This document shows, piece by piece, positions 1-15,400 of a stretch of DNA of 64,000 nt. Every line of letters begins with the position of its first letter. Within the stretch, counting starts at the first letter, position 1. The notes below the pieces were generated by a model. It was not told where the DNA came from. It searched no databases and worked only from the letters and a program-made list of their open reading frames with translations. The DNA is taken from NCBI GenBank assembly GCA_914767715.1, contig OU612068.1, positions 21,574,001 to 21,638,000 of the forward strand, read 5' to 3'. The translations under genes were made by a program, and so were the position numbers. Source of the DNA: Membranipora membranacea (taxonomy: Eukaryota > Bryozoa > Gymnolaemata > Cheilostomatida > Membraniporidae).

Positions 1-341
1 TTGACTTCAATTAGTTTAATATGGAGTTTACATTGCATTTGATCTTCGAGTTGTCTTCTCTTTGATGTACATGTTCAGAGAGAGGACTACTTCAATTTAT
101 AGATTTTATTCGATACTATAGCCAGGGAGGGTGCTATAGCACTCCTGTTTTGTATACCTCACATGTTGATTGTTTATGCAATGAAAGGGAGTTCATTGGT
201 TTATCCTTGCCCAATCTTTGAACTTGACCTTTGCTTATTCGAAATTTGTAATGATTCTTATCAAAAGTACCGAGCTGTTCTTGTTTTGTAAAATGACAAA
301 GAGAACTTCATAGAAATAACCTTTCAACACTGCAGATGCGT
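1..341. other. Sequence 3' of the last visible CDK exon
   Basis: No coding exon is recognised on either strand. If the donor at 404/403 is used, this is intron. Otherwise it is 3' UTR or downstream DNA. A short imperfect palindrome, GGGTGCTATAGCACTCC, lies near 129-145. Confidence 0.4.
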
Positions 342-403
342 CTAACATTTTGTATCACAAGAAGATAGAAGACAACCAAAGTATACTGGGTAGGTAAGCT
401 TAC

Positions 404-3400
404 TAGGTTTTAGGAGATGAACAGCCTCAGGCAGATCAGCAAAGTATGAATGCCTCAGAGCCTCCACAGCAGTGATCCTCTTCTCTGGCCGTAGCTGTAG
501 CAGCTTGCTAGCCAGGTCCGCAGCGTGTTTTATTGTTGTGAGTCGCGAGATCACTCTAGTTAAAGCTCTGGGTGGGTATCTCTGTAATTTCGCTGTAAAA
601 CAAAGGAGGTGAAGTTGTAAGCATCAAAATTGACAAACATGAAATAAGCTGTCAACCAAAACCCAGCAACTTCTTAATTTCCATCACACCAGACCAACGT
701 GGTGCGAAGCAAGGATATATATCCTTTTGCTGTGAGTATGAGTAGCTACTCTATTCGGATCATTATAATACGCAATGACAGATTTCCGATAAAATGCGTC
801 ATACTCATCAACTTTGCCAATTATAAAAATTGGAAAACCATCATACTAAACATGTTGTTCATCACTTGTTTTTGTTTAATATGAAAGTGCAATAACAGCA
901 ATTCATACAACTGCGTAAAAAGGTAGATCATTTTCCAGTGAAGAAAGCTTTTTTTCCTGCTATTTCTGATAATTGATTCATGTGAAAAACAGATTCACAT
1001 TGTTCTTGAGATTCAATAAAGACTGGGTTGTTTAGAGTACAATGCTGCAGTATCGGATCAGGAAGCATGATAGTTTGTGAACTTAACAAAGAGTGCTACA
1101 GTGCTCAGGGTGAAGTGCGCAACAAGCCATTAGAAAGAATTGTCAGAAGAGATGTGAATTTTCAAACTACCGCAAACTACTTCTGGGAGAGAACCAAGCA
1201 GTGTTGGTAACAGTCTGTTTTCAAGACGGTCTCGGATAACCACTAACCCCGCCCCTCCCCCTATATCTGATGTCTGTGCACAAAATACTATAATACAGAA
1301 AGTCCATAAACACTGCTTAATTTGTGATGAGTAAGGCAATGATAATGATGGCGCCTTACCTGCGCTGTAGTTTGGCAGGTTTTCCACTCCTGGCCAGGTT
1401 TCGTTTGTGGGTGTTCCCATGATCTGTAAATGTAAACAAAATATGAGTAACATGCGGTCACTCACCATTTCAAACCGAAGTCAAGTGGTTAAATACAGTT
1501 AATTACAAGCAAGGCGAAAGCGATTCACATGCAACTCTTTGGAAATTCAGGAACAGTTTGATACTAATATCTCACATCTGACTTTGCTTGTATAAATGAT
1601 TATCTCACGTCAATGACCATTTTGTTCAACAAGATAAATCTGTCACCGGAGGCTTATGAAAGCAGAGAGTGTAACTGGGGAAGAGCTTACCCTGAATATT
1701 TTGTCAAGTTGGTCGTCAGCGTCTTTCATCCCTTGGAATACAGCAACGCCAGATATCATCTCCAGGAATATACATCCCACACCCCTATTAAATCGAGATA
1801 GAACCGGGTGTAAGGAATTTTATAATGGCCATTGATGCCCACAGCTCTAATAAAAACCGCTATAACATATTGATATCGGTTGATATTGGGAGTGTGCGAA
1901 ATTTCATCAAAAAAGGTTGAAAAGGTACAAGAGGTGTATTCTAGTGAATCATAATGTAGGAAGCACATCATAATCATTGTTTTTTGTTGTCTATGATTTA
2001 CGTTGCCAACAAAAGCTCAGACTGACAGTTACGCAAATAAAGGATTAAAGTCATTTTTCATTATTAAAAAAAGGGCTGAACAAAGGACACACACTGAAAA
2101 CAGTTAGGGTGGGAAAAAGGTCTGTTCCTCCATGAATAAATTAAAAACTGAAGCTGCTATGATTCAGATGTATCTCGCATTGTGATAAAGAATTAGTGAT
2201 TCAAGATTTCTCTCAAAAACCACTATTAATAGCTTATACCCTTACTCTAAGTGGTTGTTGTTGGATTGGATAAAGAGAGTTTTACTATTCATCTTCTAAT
2301 ATGAAAAGGAAGGCCAATCGAGTGTTGCTATGGTAATACGATGGAAAGCTTTAGAAATTCAAAAGGTTATTTTCGTAGCTCAGGGTCTTGTGGCTCAGTG
2401 AGAATACCGCAAAGACGCAAGATCAAATATCCAGGGAAAATGATCTACATCCACTGAGAGAGGATTTATTAGTGCAGCATAAGTTAACTACTACCTGGTA
2501 CTTCAGCTACCTATATATAGCAGCATTTATGAACCATTAGCCATAACCTACGGTAAGGATTACGTATTTGAATTTTTCAGGATGTTGCTTAATCAATTCT
2601 AAGCTTTAAGAAAAACAACTAAATTTTTTGTAGCTGTTAATTTATTTGGCTAACTATGAAAAATAAACACTCCTGTTCATAGTTGATATAGCAGTAACAG
2701 CTGTACACATTTTGTCAGCAAATGTTCGTTAGCTTGGAGGGGCAGCTGTATTGCATTTTGATTAACTGGCTGCTACCTACCAAAGGTTTCAGTTCTCAAC
2801 ACTAATTATTACTTGACTTATATAACAACGTTAATTAAATACCATATCACAATTGACTGGTAGGTTATTAAAACAAAATGTACTGCTACTAGCACAAAAT
2901 GTACATGTGCTGCTGCATATTTGTGTTATTAATTAGCAATAAAATCTGATCGAGGCAGCATCATACTGCTGCCAAAAACTGCTGCCAAAAAGATGACCAG
3001 TCTAATATACACAGAAGATAAAGATTTTTAAGAAAAAAGCTGAGGTCAATTAGGCTTTTTGTATGCGAGATGGTTTTACTTAGAAGAAAGTCTGGCTGTC
3101 TGGTCAATTTGCAGAGAGATTGAATAAGTGTACTTATGAAGCGTTGTGTCACAACCACTAGTTCAATAAATCTCAAGTTTCCAACAATAAGAAGCTAATT
3201 TCATGACATCAATTTCGACTTAGACAGTCGAATTGGCAAACTCTCTGATCGGCAATCAATTAGAACTGCAGCAAATAACCTCCTAAATTACTATATTTAC
3301 CATGCAGAGAGAAAACTGATCGATAACGCAATTACCATCAATTTTCACTAAACCATTACCGATGGTTTGTGTCAGCCTTATATCATTATAACAGTGTTAA

Positions 3401-6400
3401 CCATTTATCATTCTTGTAATAAGATAAAATTTCATCATTTTCAAAAATAAGTATTATGGTAATGAAGGAAAATTATAATTTTTGTCAACCTCACCCTCAA
3501 ACCGAAGCTGATACTGACAGTATTATCACCAGTTGTATAAAACGCTGCGTTGATAAACATCCACATGATGCGACTTAAACGTGAAATTCCCAAAGAAATC
3601 CTGACTAAATCTATCATGCTACCCCTGACCAAAGATTCATGGGAATTCCAGAAAGTTGCATCGTGGGATACTCACACACACATAAACTCACATAGTTATT
3701 ATAACACTATGTATAAACTAGACTCACCACATGTCTAGAGACGCATTGTATGTGGTAGATCCTAATAGAACATCAGGTGGACGGTACCATAGAGTGACTA
3801 CCTCGTTAGAATATGTCTTACTGGGTATTGATTTAGCTCGAGCCAAACCTGAGAGAAATAACGAATGCAGAAATGAAAAGTTTTGCGAGGTCAGGGCAAC
3901 AGGTTATGTGGTCCAGGAAATCATGACTTCCTTGTGCCAGATATCACAAGCAATGAATGTTGACTGTTGGTAAAGCATGATGTTACTAAGGAAATGGTTT
4001 TATAGTGAAACTGATTAAAAATTCTTGGCAAGGAACCTTTAGTTACAACAAACTGCTTGTTCTCAGGCTTAAGATCTCAAGACACACATGCATAAAAGAC
4101 ATTTTGCCCTTACTCACCAAAATCTGCCAGTTTCAGTTCACCGCTATCGCTGATTAACAAGTTCTGCGGTTTCAAGTCCCTGAAAAAGTAAAACAAAGAT
4201 GTCAATGTTAACATAATTTCCACCATATAAACCATTGAGTTTGATGACAGCTGATGGCAGACACAATGTAACCAGCTGGTGACAGCCCTAACCAGTGCTT
4301 GTGATAACGCAATCGAATGTCAACAGATTGTCACATTGATTGATGTTACGCTGATGATAGATCACTATCATGATTCTTCCACAGAAGTGATTGGTAACAT
4401 ATAGTAAACATCTCTATCCTGGCTCCTATCCTGTTACATAACTATCGATAAACACATAACAATCTAACTAGTCATTCCATTCATCTGTAGTTAAATTTGG
4501 CATGTGGCGCTAGTAATAAGTTGGTCATTCGATGATTATTGGTAGGGCGGAAGTAATGACCAGCAGAATAGTCAGATAGTAAAATGAATCCTTCTATAAA
4601 CATGCCATCGAGCAAAAAAACTGCTGAGAGTGGAAAACAAATTTTTTGTAGTTTATTGGAACTCCGGTTACTTAATAGAACATTAGCAGGAAAAGCACTT
4701 ATGGCGCTGCCTTTGAAGAGCAACCTTCAAAAGAACAACTCAGTTTTCCTATGAGCAGGATACAAATAAATATGAAATAAACAAGCCAATCTTTAAATCT
4801 TAGCCCATAAGTACTTTCAAAATTCCATCAGGTGAGTATATACAGTATACAGTATCAGTAAAGGCATGCTGGACTGAACCCATTATCTTGTGAAGGGCTA
4901 CCGAGTATCCTATATTTAGAGCCATTATCTCATAGCTATGTCAATAGCTCTTTACATCTACTTAGATAACTTCATTGTGCCTATCGGAGAACACTTCCCC
5001 CAATGATATCAGATGCTGCTTATATGGAGTGTACTGTCAGACCTGGGAACAACCTGTCCCTCAGTGTCAGAAAAGAGCACCTGCAGTACCGACTAGTGGC
5101 ATTCAGTTACAGGTGCCATGACGTAAGGAAAGGGTACCCACAATGCAATTTTCATTGACAGAGCAAGTAGCTTTTTGAGTATCAGTACCTTTCCACTTGC
5201 CTTAATGAGAATTAAACTTACCTGTGTAATATTCTTTTATTGTGGCAGAATGCCAATCCTCTCAATAGTTGGAATAGAAATATCTGAAAATATAAAAATA
5301 GATATATTGTTATATAAAAAGAAAGATATGAAAACTACATTGTGCCTTTATTCATAAAACACAATCAGATTACTAAATCAATAATATTGTTTTGTACTAA
5401 TGTCATCTCTCAGTGACGTCAGCCAATACCCAAGAGGCCAGACAATTGACTGACTTTTGTATGGCCTAGGCACCCATGCATACATGTTTTTTATCCAAAC
5501 AATCATTTGCAAATGTTATAAAAACTGTTGGGATGCTTTAAATTCAAGGTGAAGGTAAAACCCTATGATTTGTCAAGCTCTCCAGGGGTGGGGCTGATCA
5601 GTTACTGGCTACACCCTATCCAGGTTAAAATCCTTATCTCTTCCCCGTCCCTGGAGCAAGAGTCCGTGGTCTCAGACTAACCCTAGCTCAATATAAACTT
5701 CCAGGACCAAAGAGAGTCTATGGTTGACATAAACCAAACCACTTTTCACACAGGTGCATATTATCTTCAACGTAAATATCCAAGAAGCAATATTCTTATA
5801 GGCTGTATTTCACTGAGTCCCTTGTCTTGACAGTTAGTAGTGCCTATGTACTTATTGACATAATAAGTGGCTCCAGTGAGGGGATTAACTGGAAACTTAA
5901 CCAGAGGTGACGTCAATCACGTCTTATTAACTTGGCTTGAGTGAACTACAGCTGAAATAAGTTATGTGCATTCCTGCAGCTCTTGTCTACATTTAAACCA
6001 ATTTTAGAATAGGGGATAATTGTTAAGCATGCAAGATTTGAGATATTAACCAATGAATCATTGAGAAAGTGCAAGTTTCAACCCTTTGAGAGTGGCAGCA
6101 TTGCCGACGCCCGCCATCTTGGTTAAGTCGTGAGTTATGATCGGAGGCTTTGAATAGCTAAGTGTATTATCAAAGCAGGTAGGATTTCATGGATATGGAA
6201 AGTTCTAATTAATTCAAGAATAATCAAATAGTACAAAAGTTCTGAATAAAATCAAATATCGCGTGCAAACAGCATGGCTTTGACACTGTTCAAACTAATG
6301 TATACCAAGTAATGTTTTGAAACAGTTTTCAAACTCCTTATTTTTAACTAGCTGAGGCCTCCTAAGGGCAAATCAATTTGACACTTTGGCTCTAATGCAC

Positions 6401-9400
6401 TAGCACAGGTGAAAACCCTCCAAAAAACAAACACTTAACTGTGATGGTAATGAAAAGAAAACACCACAGGCCTCCGGTTCATACCAGCTTCACAGCTAGT
6501 CACCTTACATGCATAGTATTATAATATGAGTCACTCTAAGGATGTGACTCCATTGGCTCAGGTGATTTTGCCATTATTGGCATTATAATGACACATTTTT
6601 GACAGAATTTTGGATATGGATCTCCGTATATTATACACCTGGCATATTAATATTCCAAGTTACTGTGTTCAGGCAAACCTCATAAATAAATAAGCAAGTT
6701 CACATAACTCAGATGAATGGCAGGGTATGACCAGCATATTGACAGTCACACACAGGTTAATGATTGTTTGGCAGATGTTACCGTTTCAATTTTCACGTAC
6801 ATCCGTAACGTGCATTTCAGCCGTGAAAGTTTACATCCACTAAAAAACTATGAGACTGGATTTTAGTGCTGTGAACAACATGTCATGACAGCATTTCACA
6901 CCACACTACGTCGAAAACACCACTGGTGAAACTGACGCAATAGAAATTGATTTGCAGGTGGCATATCAACCATCCCCATACTTGACCTTCACACATTTAC
7001 CGACCCTTCACTCCTTTCAACATCACTGTGTATGAGTATGTATCAGGCTCATACGCACATGTAACTTACCTTGATATTATGCGAGTGTAGACCTCCCGGG
7101 TGTCTTTCATTATATTGATTTAAATCCGTCTCCTGGGAAAGAAACATAGCAATAACCATCATGAATAACAATACTATTGAAATAAACAGGGATTTCAGTC
7201 AAAGCAAGTTTCCAATCCAGTATTATATAGGGAAAGAACACTGAAATTACCATTAGATTTTTAGCTGCCTCGACGAGGTGACAATGAATGAAGGCCTAAT
7301 GAGTATCACAATTGGCGTTTGCCTCAGCTAGTTTTGATTAAATCGGAATTGATAGATACCCGTATACATCTTCATATACATATCTGCAGTATAACTTGAG
7401 TACTTACCACATATTCAAAGACAAATGTAAGTGTATCTTTAGTATGGACTATATCATGTAATGTCACTATGTTTGTATGTCTAAGATCCTTCAGTAGTGA
7501 AGCTGTAAGCAGCAAAAGAGATAGAATTTGATTCATTAAAATAAATGTATAGGTGGTTATTAATTGATATGTTAGATGGTGATTGCTTACGCCTCCCAGG
7601 TTTGGAAGTTATGCCGCATCAAGGAGTAAGATACAACTTCTTGACCTAATATGACCAAAACAGCACTCAATATCCCAATACAAGCTGGGAGGACATGCAA
7701 TAAATTCACCTCATATTTCTACTTCTGGTTTCAACCACCAACCAACTACTAAAACGCTCGTTGCCTCTCCATGTCAGACATGTTGAGGAAGTGAGGCAAA
7801 ATAAGAAACTTCCCTTCTCAAGATTCAGAGAAGATATTTTGGAGATTGATTGAGGAAAACTGACCAGAGACTTGACCTACCCCATCACTAGCGGAATTAA
7901 TTTCCTCATATCACTAATCATGTCAAGGGTTGCGTTGCCTCCATGATAAATACCCAATTAAATTGATTGATCTGTATGAGAGGGTGTATCTTGTCTGTCA
8001 CACAGTACTAACCTTCCCTGATGGCTGTGAAGGGTGCTCCTTCATCCTCCTTTAATCTCGTCTCTTTCAGAGCCACTATCTGCTGTGTCAGTCTGTAAAA
8101 AAACAGAAGGGAGAAGAATGATGGAATGAGAAATAAGTAATGAACAAGACCCTAGCCTTGTAACGCAGCTCCTTTTTGGTTTGCTGGGTAACCATAAATT
8201 AGTCGTCTGACAAGGCTAACATGACCAACTATGACTCTCTACCCTCACCAGTGAATACGTAGCATATCCATTCAGCTTTTCATATTTGCATTGCTGACAT
8301 AACCACACAAGCACCTACCCAGCATAAAACCCACAAAAGCTGACAGCCGCTATGATATCATATGATATGACAGGTCTCCAATATTTTCTAGAGCTATGAA
8401 CAGCGCTGCAAAATGGCATCTGATGTATGCAGCAGTGTGTATGAAATGTACTTACTTGCTTATGCCTTTATACACTGTAGCATACGACCCTTCTCCGAGC
8501 TGTTCAAGTTTTTCATATGCTGTCACTTTTCCAAAAGGAGTACCCATATCAAGCTGAAAAAAAGAACAAAGCTAACAAATTACATCACATCTACATTATG
8601 AGGGTTTATAGTGGTATAGGCACCAGCGATTGAAGTCTGAGGGAGTATTGGAAAAATTGATTGTGAATTGGAGACTTTTCTGACAGAAATATGAGGTTTT
8701 GTATGGCTGGAGTAAGTAGAATAGAAATGCCATCATACTCTATCATACTACCACCATGGGCTGAAAGATGTCAGTTAATCACCCCTCAATAGTTATTGGC
8801 ATTCAGACTATTTCTGTCAATCAAGTGAGGTACAGTACAGGCTGTTCGCTGCATTTTTCTCTTTCTAATTGGCAGATCTAGGCGTCAGCATTGATATCAG
8901 GCAATACAAAAGTAAATATTTATATTTTTTGGCCCAACAAACAAGGTCATTAAGATTATTAATTTCAAGTTTTATTCTAACTACTTCTCCAACTAATGAG
9001 GCAAAAACCAGTCTGGGCAATAAACCTGGCGTGTCACCTCCACCGAAGATCTGTGGCCTACGGCAATGGCAGGGATTATAGCTTTTATTATCATAAATAC
9101 TCCATCAAGAGCTGATAATTGTTTTGTACAGCTTATTAGCGGTCTTTACAAGGATCTGGTTATCACAAAATACTATCAAGACGCATCTCAAAGCCTGAGA
9201 GAAGAACACAGACTTACCCCAAAACTGTATCTTTTTCTGCCGGCTTGGTTGAGGCGATACATTGACTGGTTAAAGCCTTCTGATTTAGGACGCCGGGTAT
9301 CAAAGTCATCCTTCTCATTCAGCATATCGCCTGTAGAGTAATGCCTCTTCACACCGCTACTGTCCAACATAGTCTGCTGTTTATGGGGCTCACCTGCAAC

Positions 9401-12400
9401 AACAAATAGTCGGTAAAATCTCATAATGGGAATCTCTGAATTACAGAGGAATAGTATCAAACATGATAATAATGGATTGGGTAAGACCGAAGGTAGTGAG
9501 ATAAGTTGGAATTCCAACAGCATTAGGGAGGCCTGGTATTATGTCATATCACCTAACGCTGACAGAGGAGAGTGAAAGCCTTCGACTATCTGTGCCTGAA
9601 ACCTGGCAAATAACTATACAATGCATCAGGAACAAATATATACGTCAGCACTAAGCCAAGAAACCTATCCAACTCTGTCGAAGTCCCTCGTTTTACTGCA
9701 TACAAAATCGATACACATCAAACACTGTCCTATTCCATCCCTGTAACTCCACTTGAAGCCGGTAACCATAAGTGGAAGAGAAGCTCTTCACAGCGATAAA
9801 CTAATAAACTCAGAGTAGGTGAGCAGAATCTATGTTAATTATGGTGACTTACAGGTGCTCACTTTATCCTCTCCCAGTGATGACAGAGTGATGATATTAT
9901 CCGAGTTGAGAGGTAATCCCATGCTTTACTCACTACTTACTTACACTCGAGAGAAGCCGAATTGTGTATAGAAAGCGAATTTATATCAAGACCTAGGCAA
10001 TGATATGACCTATCTAAGGCCAGACATGAACTTACAATGAAATCACGCATCAAATTCTCTGGAGTTTTATTTAGATTGCTGGTGACATATATTTGTCAGA
10101 CATGATTTTCTTGATTAATCCATAATCCAAAGGTCTACATAACATTGACTGGCTGAGTCAATCAAAAGATTCAAGCTATGAAAGTTTTTGATTAATTCCA
10201 CACCGGAAATTTTCACGAAACAATCAACACTGGCTAATGCATGTAGCATTTTATATGAGTGTCTGCTGCGGATCTTACAACACCAACAGACCGTTACATC
10301 ACGTCACAAGAGCAGCAGCTTCCACTAAAAGTTAGAAGGAGCGAGAAGTAGCGTGACCATTTGTCCATATTCATCATGTCATACCAAAGAGCAGCGTCAC
10401 AATTCCTGTTTAAGGCACGCCAGAACATCGACAAAATACTGGTCTATAAAGCCTCTTCGTTATCAAAACTTTGATAAACAGGACGACGTTTCAACCAGAA
10501 ACTCGGAAAAAATGGGGATTGAACCCATATCGCCCTCTTCAACTGTCTACTGAGCCACGGGGAATAATGTTTGTGAAAGGCAGGAAAATTAGTGAGATGA
10601 TATTTGATTAAGGTTTGAGTATGGTATTAGGTTTTGCTAGGTATGCTCTGACCGACTCATCACAAATTTTCATGCAGACAGCGATTGCCTGAACACGATT
10701 GCCTGAATACACACTAGCGGCAGAAAAGGTTGTCCCGTGGCTCACCAAAGAGTTGGCAACAAAAACAAATTTCGGATCAGTCATTGAGAGTGACTGCTGG
10801 AAAAAAAAACCATGAGAGAAGAAAAAAAACAACAAAAAAACGAATCTCTATTGATGCACGCTAACCATCAATCATAAAAAAATTACTCATTCTCTCAGAT
10901 GATATTGCTGAAAAAGGGTTAAAGAGCAGACAAAAATCTCGACCTTAGAACATTGAAGATAAAAACCTCACTGTCAAAAATTATACGGCACCTCATGTCC
11001 CACATAATAATATGATCACTTCCAAATTCTAAGAATCCTAAACCATTTTCAACCTAAGATTTCATGTTGACGTATCAGCGTAAGTATGAAACGGATCAGA
11101 GATAAAATATAATGGAAATATGATTAATAAGCAGCAAGCATGCCTATCATGCCCCACGAACGCCCCCAACAGTAAGATGACTCATATTATGTGCACATGC
11201 AGCACTTGCTACATAACTAGATGTAAGGCTACAATGAGGGCAGGTGGAGATAATGCCCAGTAAGAGGTCCTTTTTGGCGCTTCATTGGTCCTATCCATGA
11301 ATGGAAACTGACCACTGCAGAAACAAGTGCTCGGCCTGTCTTCGAATGTATGTCACATAGCATATTACATCACATGAGGAAAAGTCAAAAACAGAGAATA
11401 GGGTTAGATAGATGCACTGCTGTAATTTCTAAATCAAACTTGTGATAAAATTTAATCGCTAGTCGATATTATCACAGAGTAAGGATATATTCTTACTCTG
11501 TGATATTATCTAATCAGTCTCCAAGCTTTTGTACAAAAACAGCCAATCATTGGGTGACTTTCCTCAATAAGATAACAAGGAGGAAGTTAAATAATTACAA
11601 ATAGATATATAGGTGGCTAAAACTAGTACATTTTTAATTTAATTAAAAATAAACTTGTATATATATATATACATGCCGGCCTGTCAGTTTATTTTAATTT
11701 TAGAAAGTGTACTTATAAATATTTAATGTAAATTACAGCGAAATTTGTTTGAACTTTCAAGTATACGCAGTAAATACAATGACTTGAGATTAAAGCTTAG
11801 ACAGACTTTAACAAGGCGCCAGTAGAGCACTTAAAATACCAAATTGGTCATCACTGATAGAACTCCCCGGCGATTTATCGACCAACTCATCACTGAAGCA
11901 GTTGAACATGAATAATGTCACTGCCAACTAAGCTAGTGAAATTAAGGGTCTAATTGTGAATTCTGTGCACTATGAGAGGTCACAATTAGTTGTCATGATT
12001 GGTGAAGAGGGAATGACCAGATGAATTAACCAGAAAATCCTTCATTTAATCCTTTGACCAAACAGAAGAAATGATGTGAAATCGGAGACCATATATATCT
12101 CTGTTGGTTAAAGGTTGGGTTAAAATCGCAATATCTATAGTCTCTGATGATCTGATTACATACCGTTAGTCTTGTTGAGACGGCTGTCGCTTGTAGCCAT
12201 GTCCTTCGTTCCCGAGTCCAACTTGAACGAGACGCGAGCATGTAGTACATCGGCTTCAGCAGACTGAGGTCCAGAGAATACAGATCCAGTCGGTGAAATC
12301 TACAAAGAGAAAATCAACAATGTTGTGTAATCGATAAGACACCATAGGCTAAGGAAAAGTTGACATTGATGGTCTCTTACAGAAAACAATGCATGAGATA

Positions 12401-15400
12401 AGGACCATAGTTTTGCCTGCGCCTCTTTTGCAGCAGCCCTTCTCATATAACAACGGAGTAATAAAGTCATAGAAACGAGTCAGCTGCTGCACCCCTGGGA
12501 CAGACATTGATCAGACTGTGCACTGGCCAGCTGTTAGTATTGCTTCTTGAGAAGTCTAAGGACCGCAAAATCCCATTGACATGAGCAGTTGACTCTCAAA
12601 GAGTTGTGTTTAAGTGCATAACGCCTCGAGCTAGTTATAAATGTCAACACAGGTTTGTCAAGAACATCATAGTCTTGGTACATCATATATAATTCATCAC
12701 TTAGGTCTATGGCAACCAGAGAGCCATCGAAATCTGTCTTTCTAGTCAAATGACTTGTGTAGCGTCCTTGCAAGAACACAAAAGTTATTATGTGCATTTC
12801 CTACTGATCACAGAGCTCAGATAAACTCAAAGATTAATTGCAATTGAAGCGAATAAAATCAACGAGGTGAAAATTTCTTTTCGATGTGATAAGGAAAATC
12901 ATCGCCTCGACAATTTCACATCATATCAGAAGAGGAGAGGTCTTAACCTTTCACAATGACCGAGCACAATCATTAACAACCTCTGCAATTATCCTTCCAA
13001 TTGAACGCTTGATGAGGAGACTTGATGAGGAGACTTGATGAGGAGACGCACAACAAGACTCAGTATTATATGATAAACTCCTTCTCATTGGTGGATACAC
13101 TCGATTAGCCCAATGGTAATCTTTCAGAGATCAGGTATTACGGGTGACCGAAGGTATTGTAATAACAATCCTCTGATCTCCATCCCACACATAGTACAAA
13201 CATTACAAAAAAAGCACAGGTAATAAACCTGAGTCATGTAAAGGAAACAGGTATGGTACCTCATGATTTCCTTTTTGGGTGGTTATTGATTTGCAGCTAG
13301 TTCAAACAACGGTTACCAAAATAAAGAGGTGACCAACAGACACAAAAAATAAGCATAATGACAATAATGTTCAATTTTCAACAGGGATGGAGATATCATT
13401 ATGAGCCATCCTTGTTATTGTTGGGTGTAAAATTGTTTCTATCTCTGTACAAACATTATGGTAATGATATTTATGTACCCCTAACCTTTTGTTTATTTAA
13501 TGGATTGATCATAGCTAAACATTGTATCACAGGTATGCTAATGCACTGTGAATAGCCATCTTTTACTTATGAGAAGATAAAAGAATTTTCTGACTCAGCA
13601 GCAAGCTATGGAATCTATAGTATCTAGGGGTTAAGATACAGCAACAATATGCCGGCACCCACAAAGCTACTATCTATGGTATCTCAATAATCATTCATTG
13701 GCACCCTGACATTATATTGGATGCTCAAAGTTGAAATGAGTCTAGAAGTTGACAAGATCAAGGGTCTGAGCTAGATTAAATGGCTTTGCAGTAAAAAGTT
13801 TCACTACTATAGAAAGCGACTGTGAAAAGTAATTGACTAACTTCAATCAAGCTTCAATGAGTCACTGAATATGCAAATCTTTTTTTAAACGGCTTTTCAT
13901 TAGGATAGTCCTATCTAATTGGCACTATGGCTGTGTATTTAGTATCTTTGCTAGAGCCGTGGAGATGTTCACAGATAGACTTTCAGACAACAAAACATGT
14001 CATATTATCATAGACAGGCTTTCTATCACACTTCATAGGAGCTTCAAGGGCCTCCTCTCAACAAGCAGCAACCTTCTTGCAGCAGCAGCCGCTGATTTAA
14101 TTCAATAAACTCTGTAGTAATTTGACACTGCAAGGTCTGCAGTCAGTGATGAGTCAGTGCTTGATTATGACAGCTAGGGGATTATTTAGGGCTCAGTGGT
14201 GTAGTTATTACACTGGTTTCTATAGCAGCTAAGCAGGCTTTACCAAGGTGTCCCACCTCCTGGTCTCCATAAAAGTGTCATCGAGTGCTCCAATGAATCA
14301 CACACTCAATTACCCCTAGTGACAAAACAGTCAAACAAGACCCTCCTTATTGCTCCGAGCGGAGAGCGTGTGTCATAATAATAAATATGTATTGCAGATG
14401 AAGTCACAAATGAAGAACAAAGCCCATCCTCTATGACTCCTAAATCAAGCTTTACACTCTTTTTTTAATCTCATAAAGGCCAAATATCGTCTGTCAGCAG
14501 GTACATGGGATGGTTTTGATAACAGTCAATGAAGGTAGACTGGTAGGCCTGCCAGAGTCTTACTAAACCAAGGGTGAGGGAGGAGAAATATGTGTTCTAG
14601 GACAGGAAAATATTGGGTGTGTTGAGACTGAACTCTATTGACATTACCTGATCAAATGTCGGGTCCTCGATGTGGGCATCAGCCTTCTCTCTCTTAGACT
14701 TAGATACATCCTCTCTGGATATGGCTACAATAAGTGACCGTAATATGAAAATCTAAGGTACTAAGGCAATAATGACTGATTGAGGTCCTATTTGAATACA
14801 TTACCTGCCCAATGTAGACCTAATGGGCCCTATTGCCTATAATAAAGTCATGTGTATCAATGGTACTGAAAGTGATTTTGGTTGTATGCCTTTGGCAATC
14901 TCTATAAAACCGCATTTTAGGCTCCACATTCCAGTCTTTATAGCTGTTTATTGCATTCAAAACCGCTAACCAAAAATACTTTGAGAGCAATTTTCATACT
15001 GAGTTGATGAATATTTACTGTTGGGTATAATTACAACGCTTATAAATCGTTTGCATAACTCTGAGTCATCTAGTGTTCATGTGGCATTCGGCAGATCAGC
15101 AATGGAGAAGGCATTATAATGTTATGCAATATTTTTATGGCTGCCAAAAATGTAAATCCTGGATCCTGATTTTTATTCTATGGTTGCTTAGAAGAAAATT
15201 GGGCGAGGTTTAAAGAAGAAGTGTTGCCAAGGACCTTGATCTGTGCTAGAGATTATACCGGGTGGGGACTTTTAGAAAAAACGACTGCGACGAAGGCCGT
15301 AGCTCGCTAGGGATTAATTCGTCGGCCTCACAGTAAACAATTCTGTAATTGCTCATATCCAGCCCTCAAACCTACTGTCACTGTAATGGCGTGCTCTTAC

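Noticed and set aside
4180-7069. Apparent loss of the kinase exon encoding the His-Arg of HRD
   Set aside because: The exon was found at 5283-5222 on the minus strand ([20 protein letters not shown] plus a split Arg codon) with correct splice sites and phase, so the kinase is complete.
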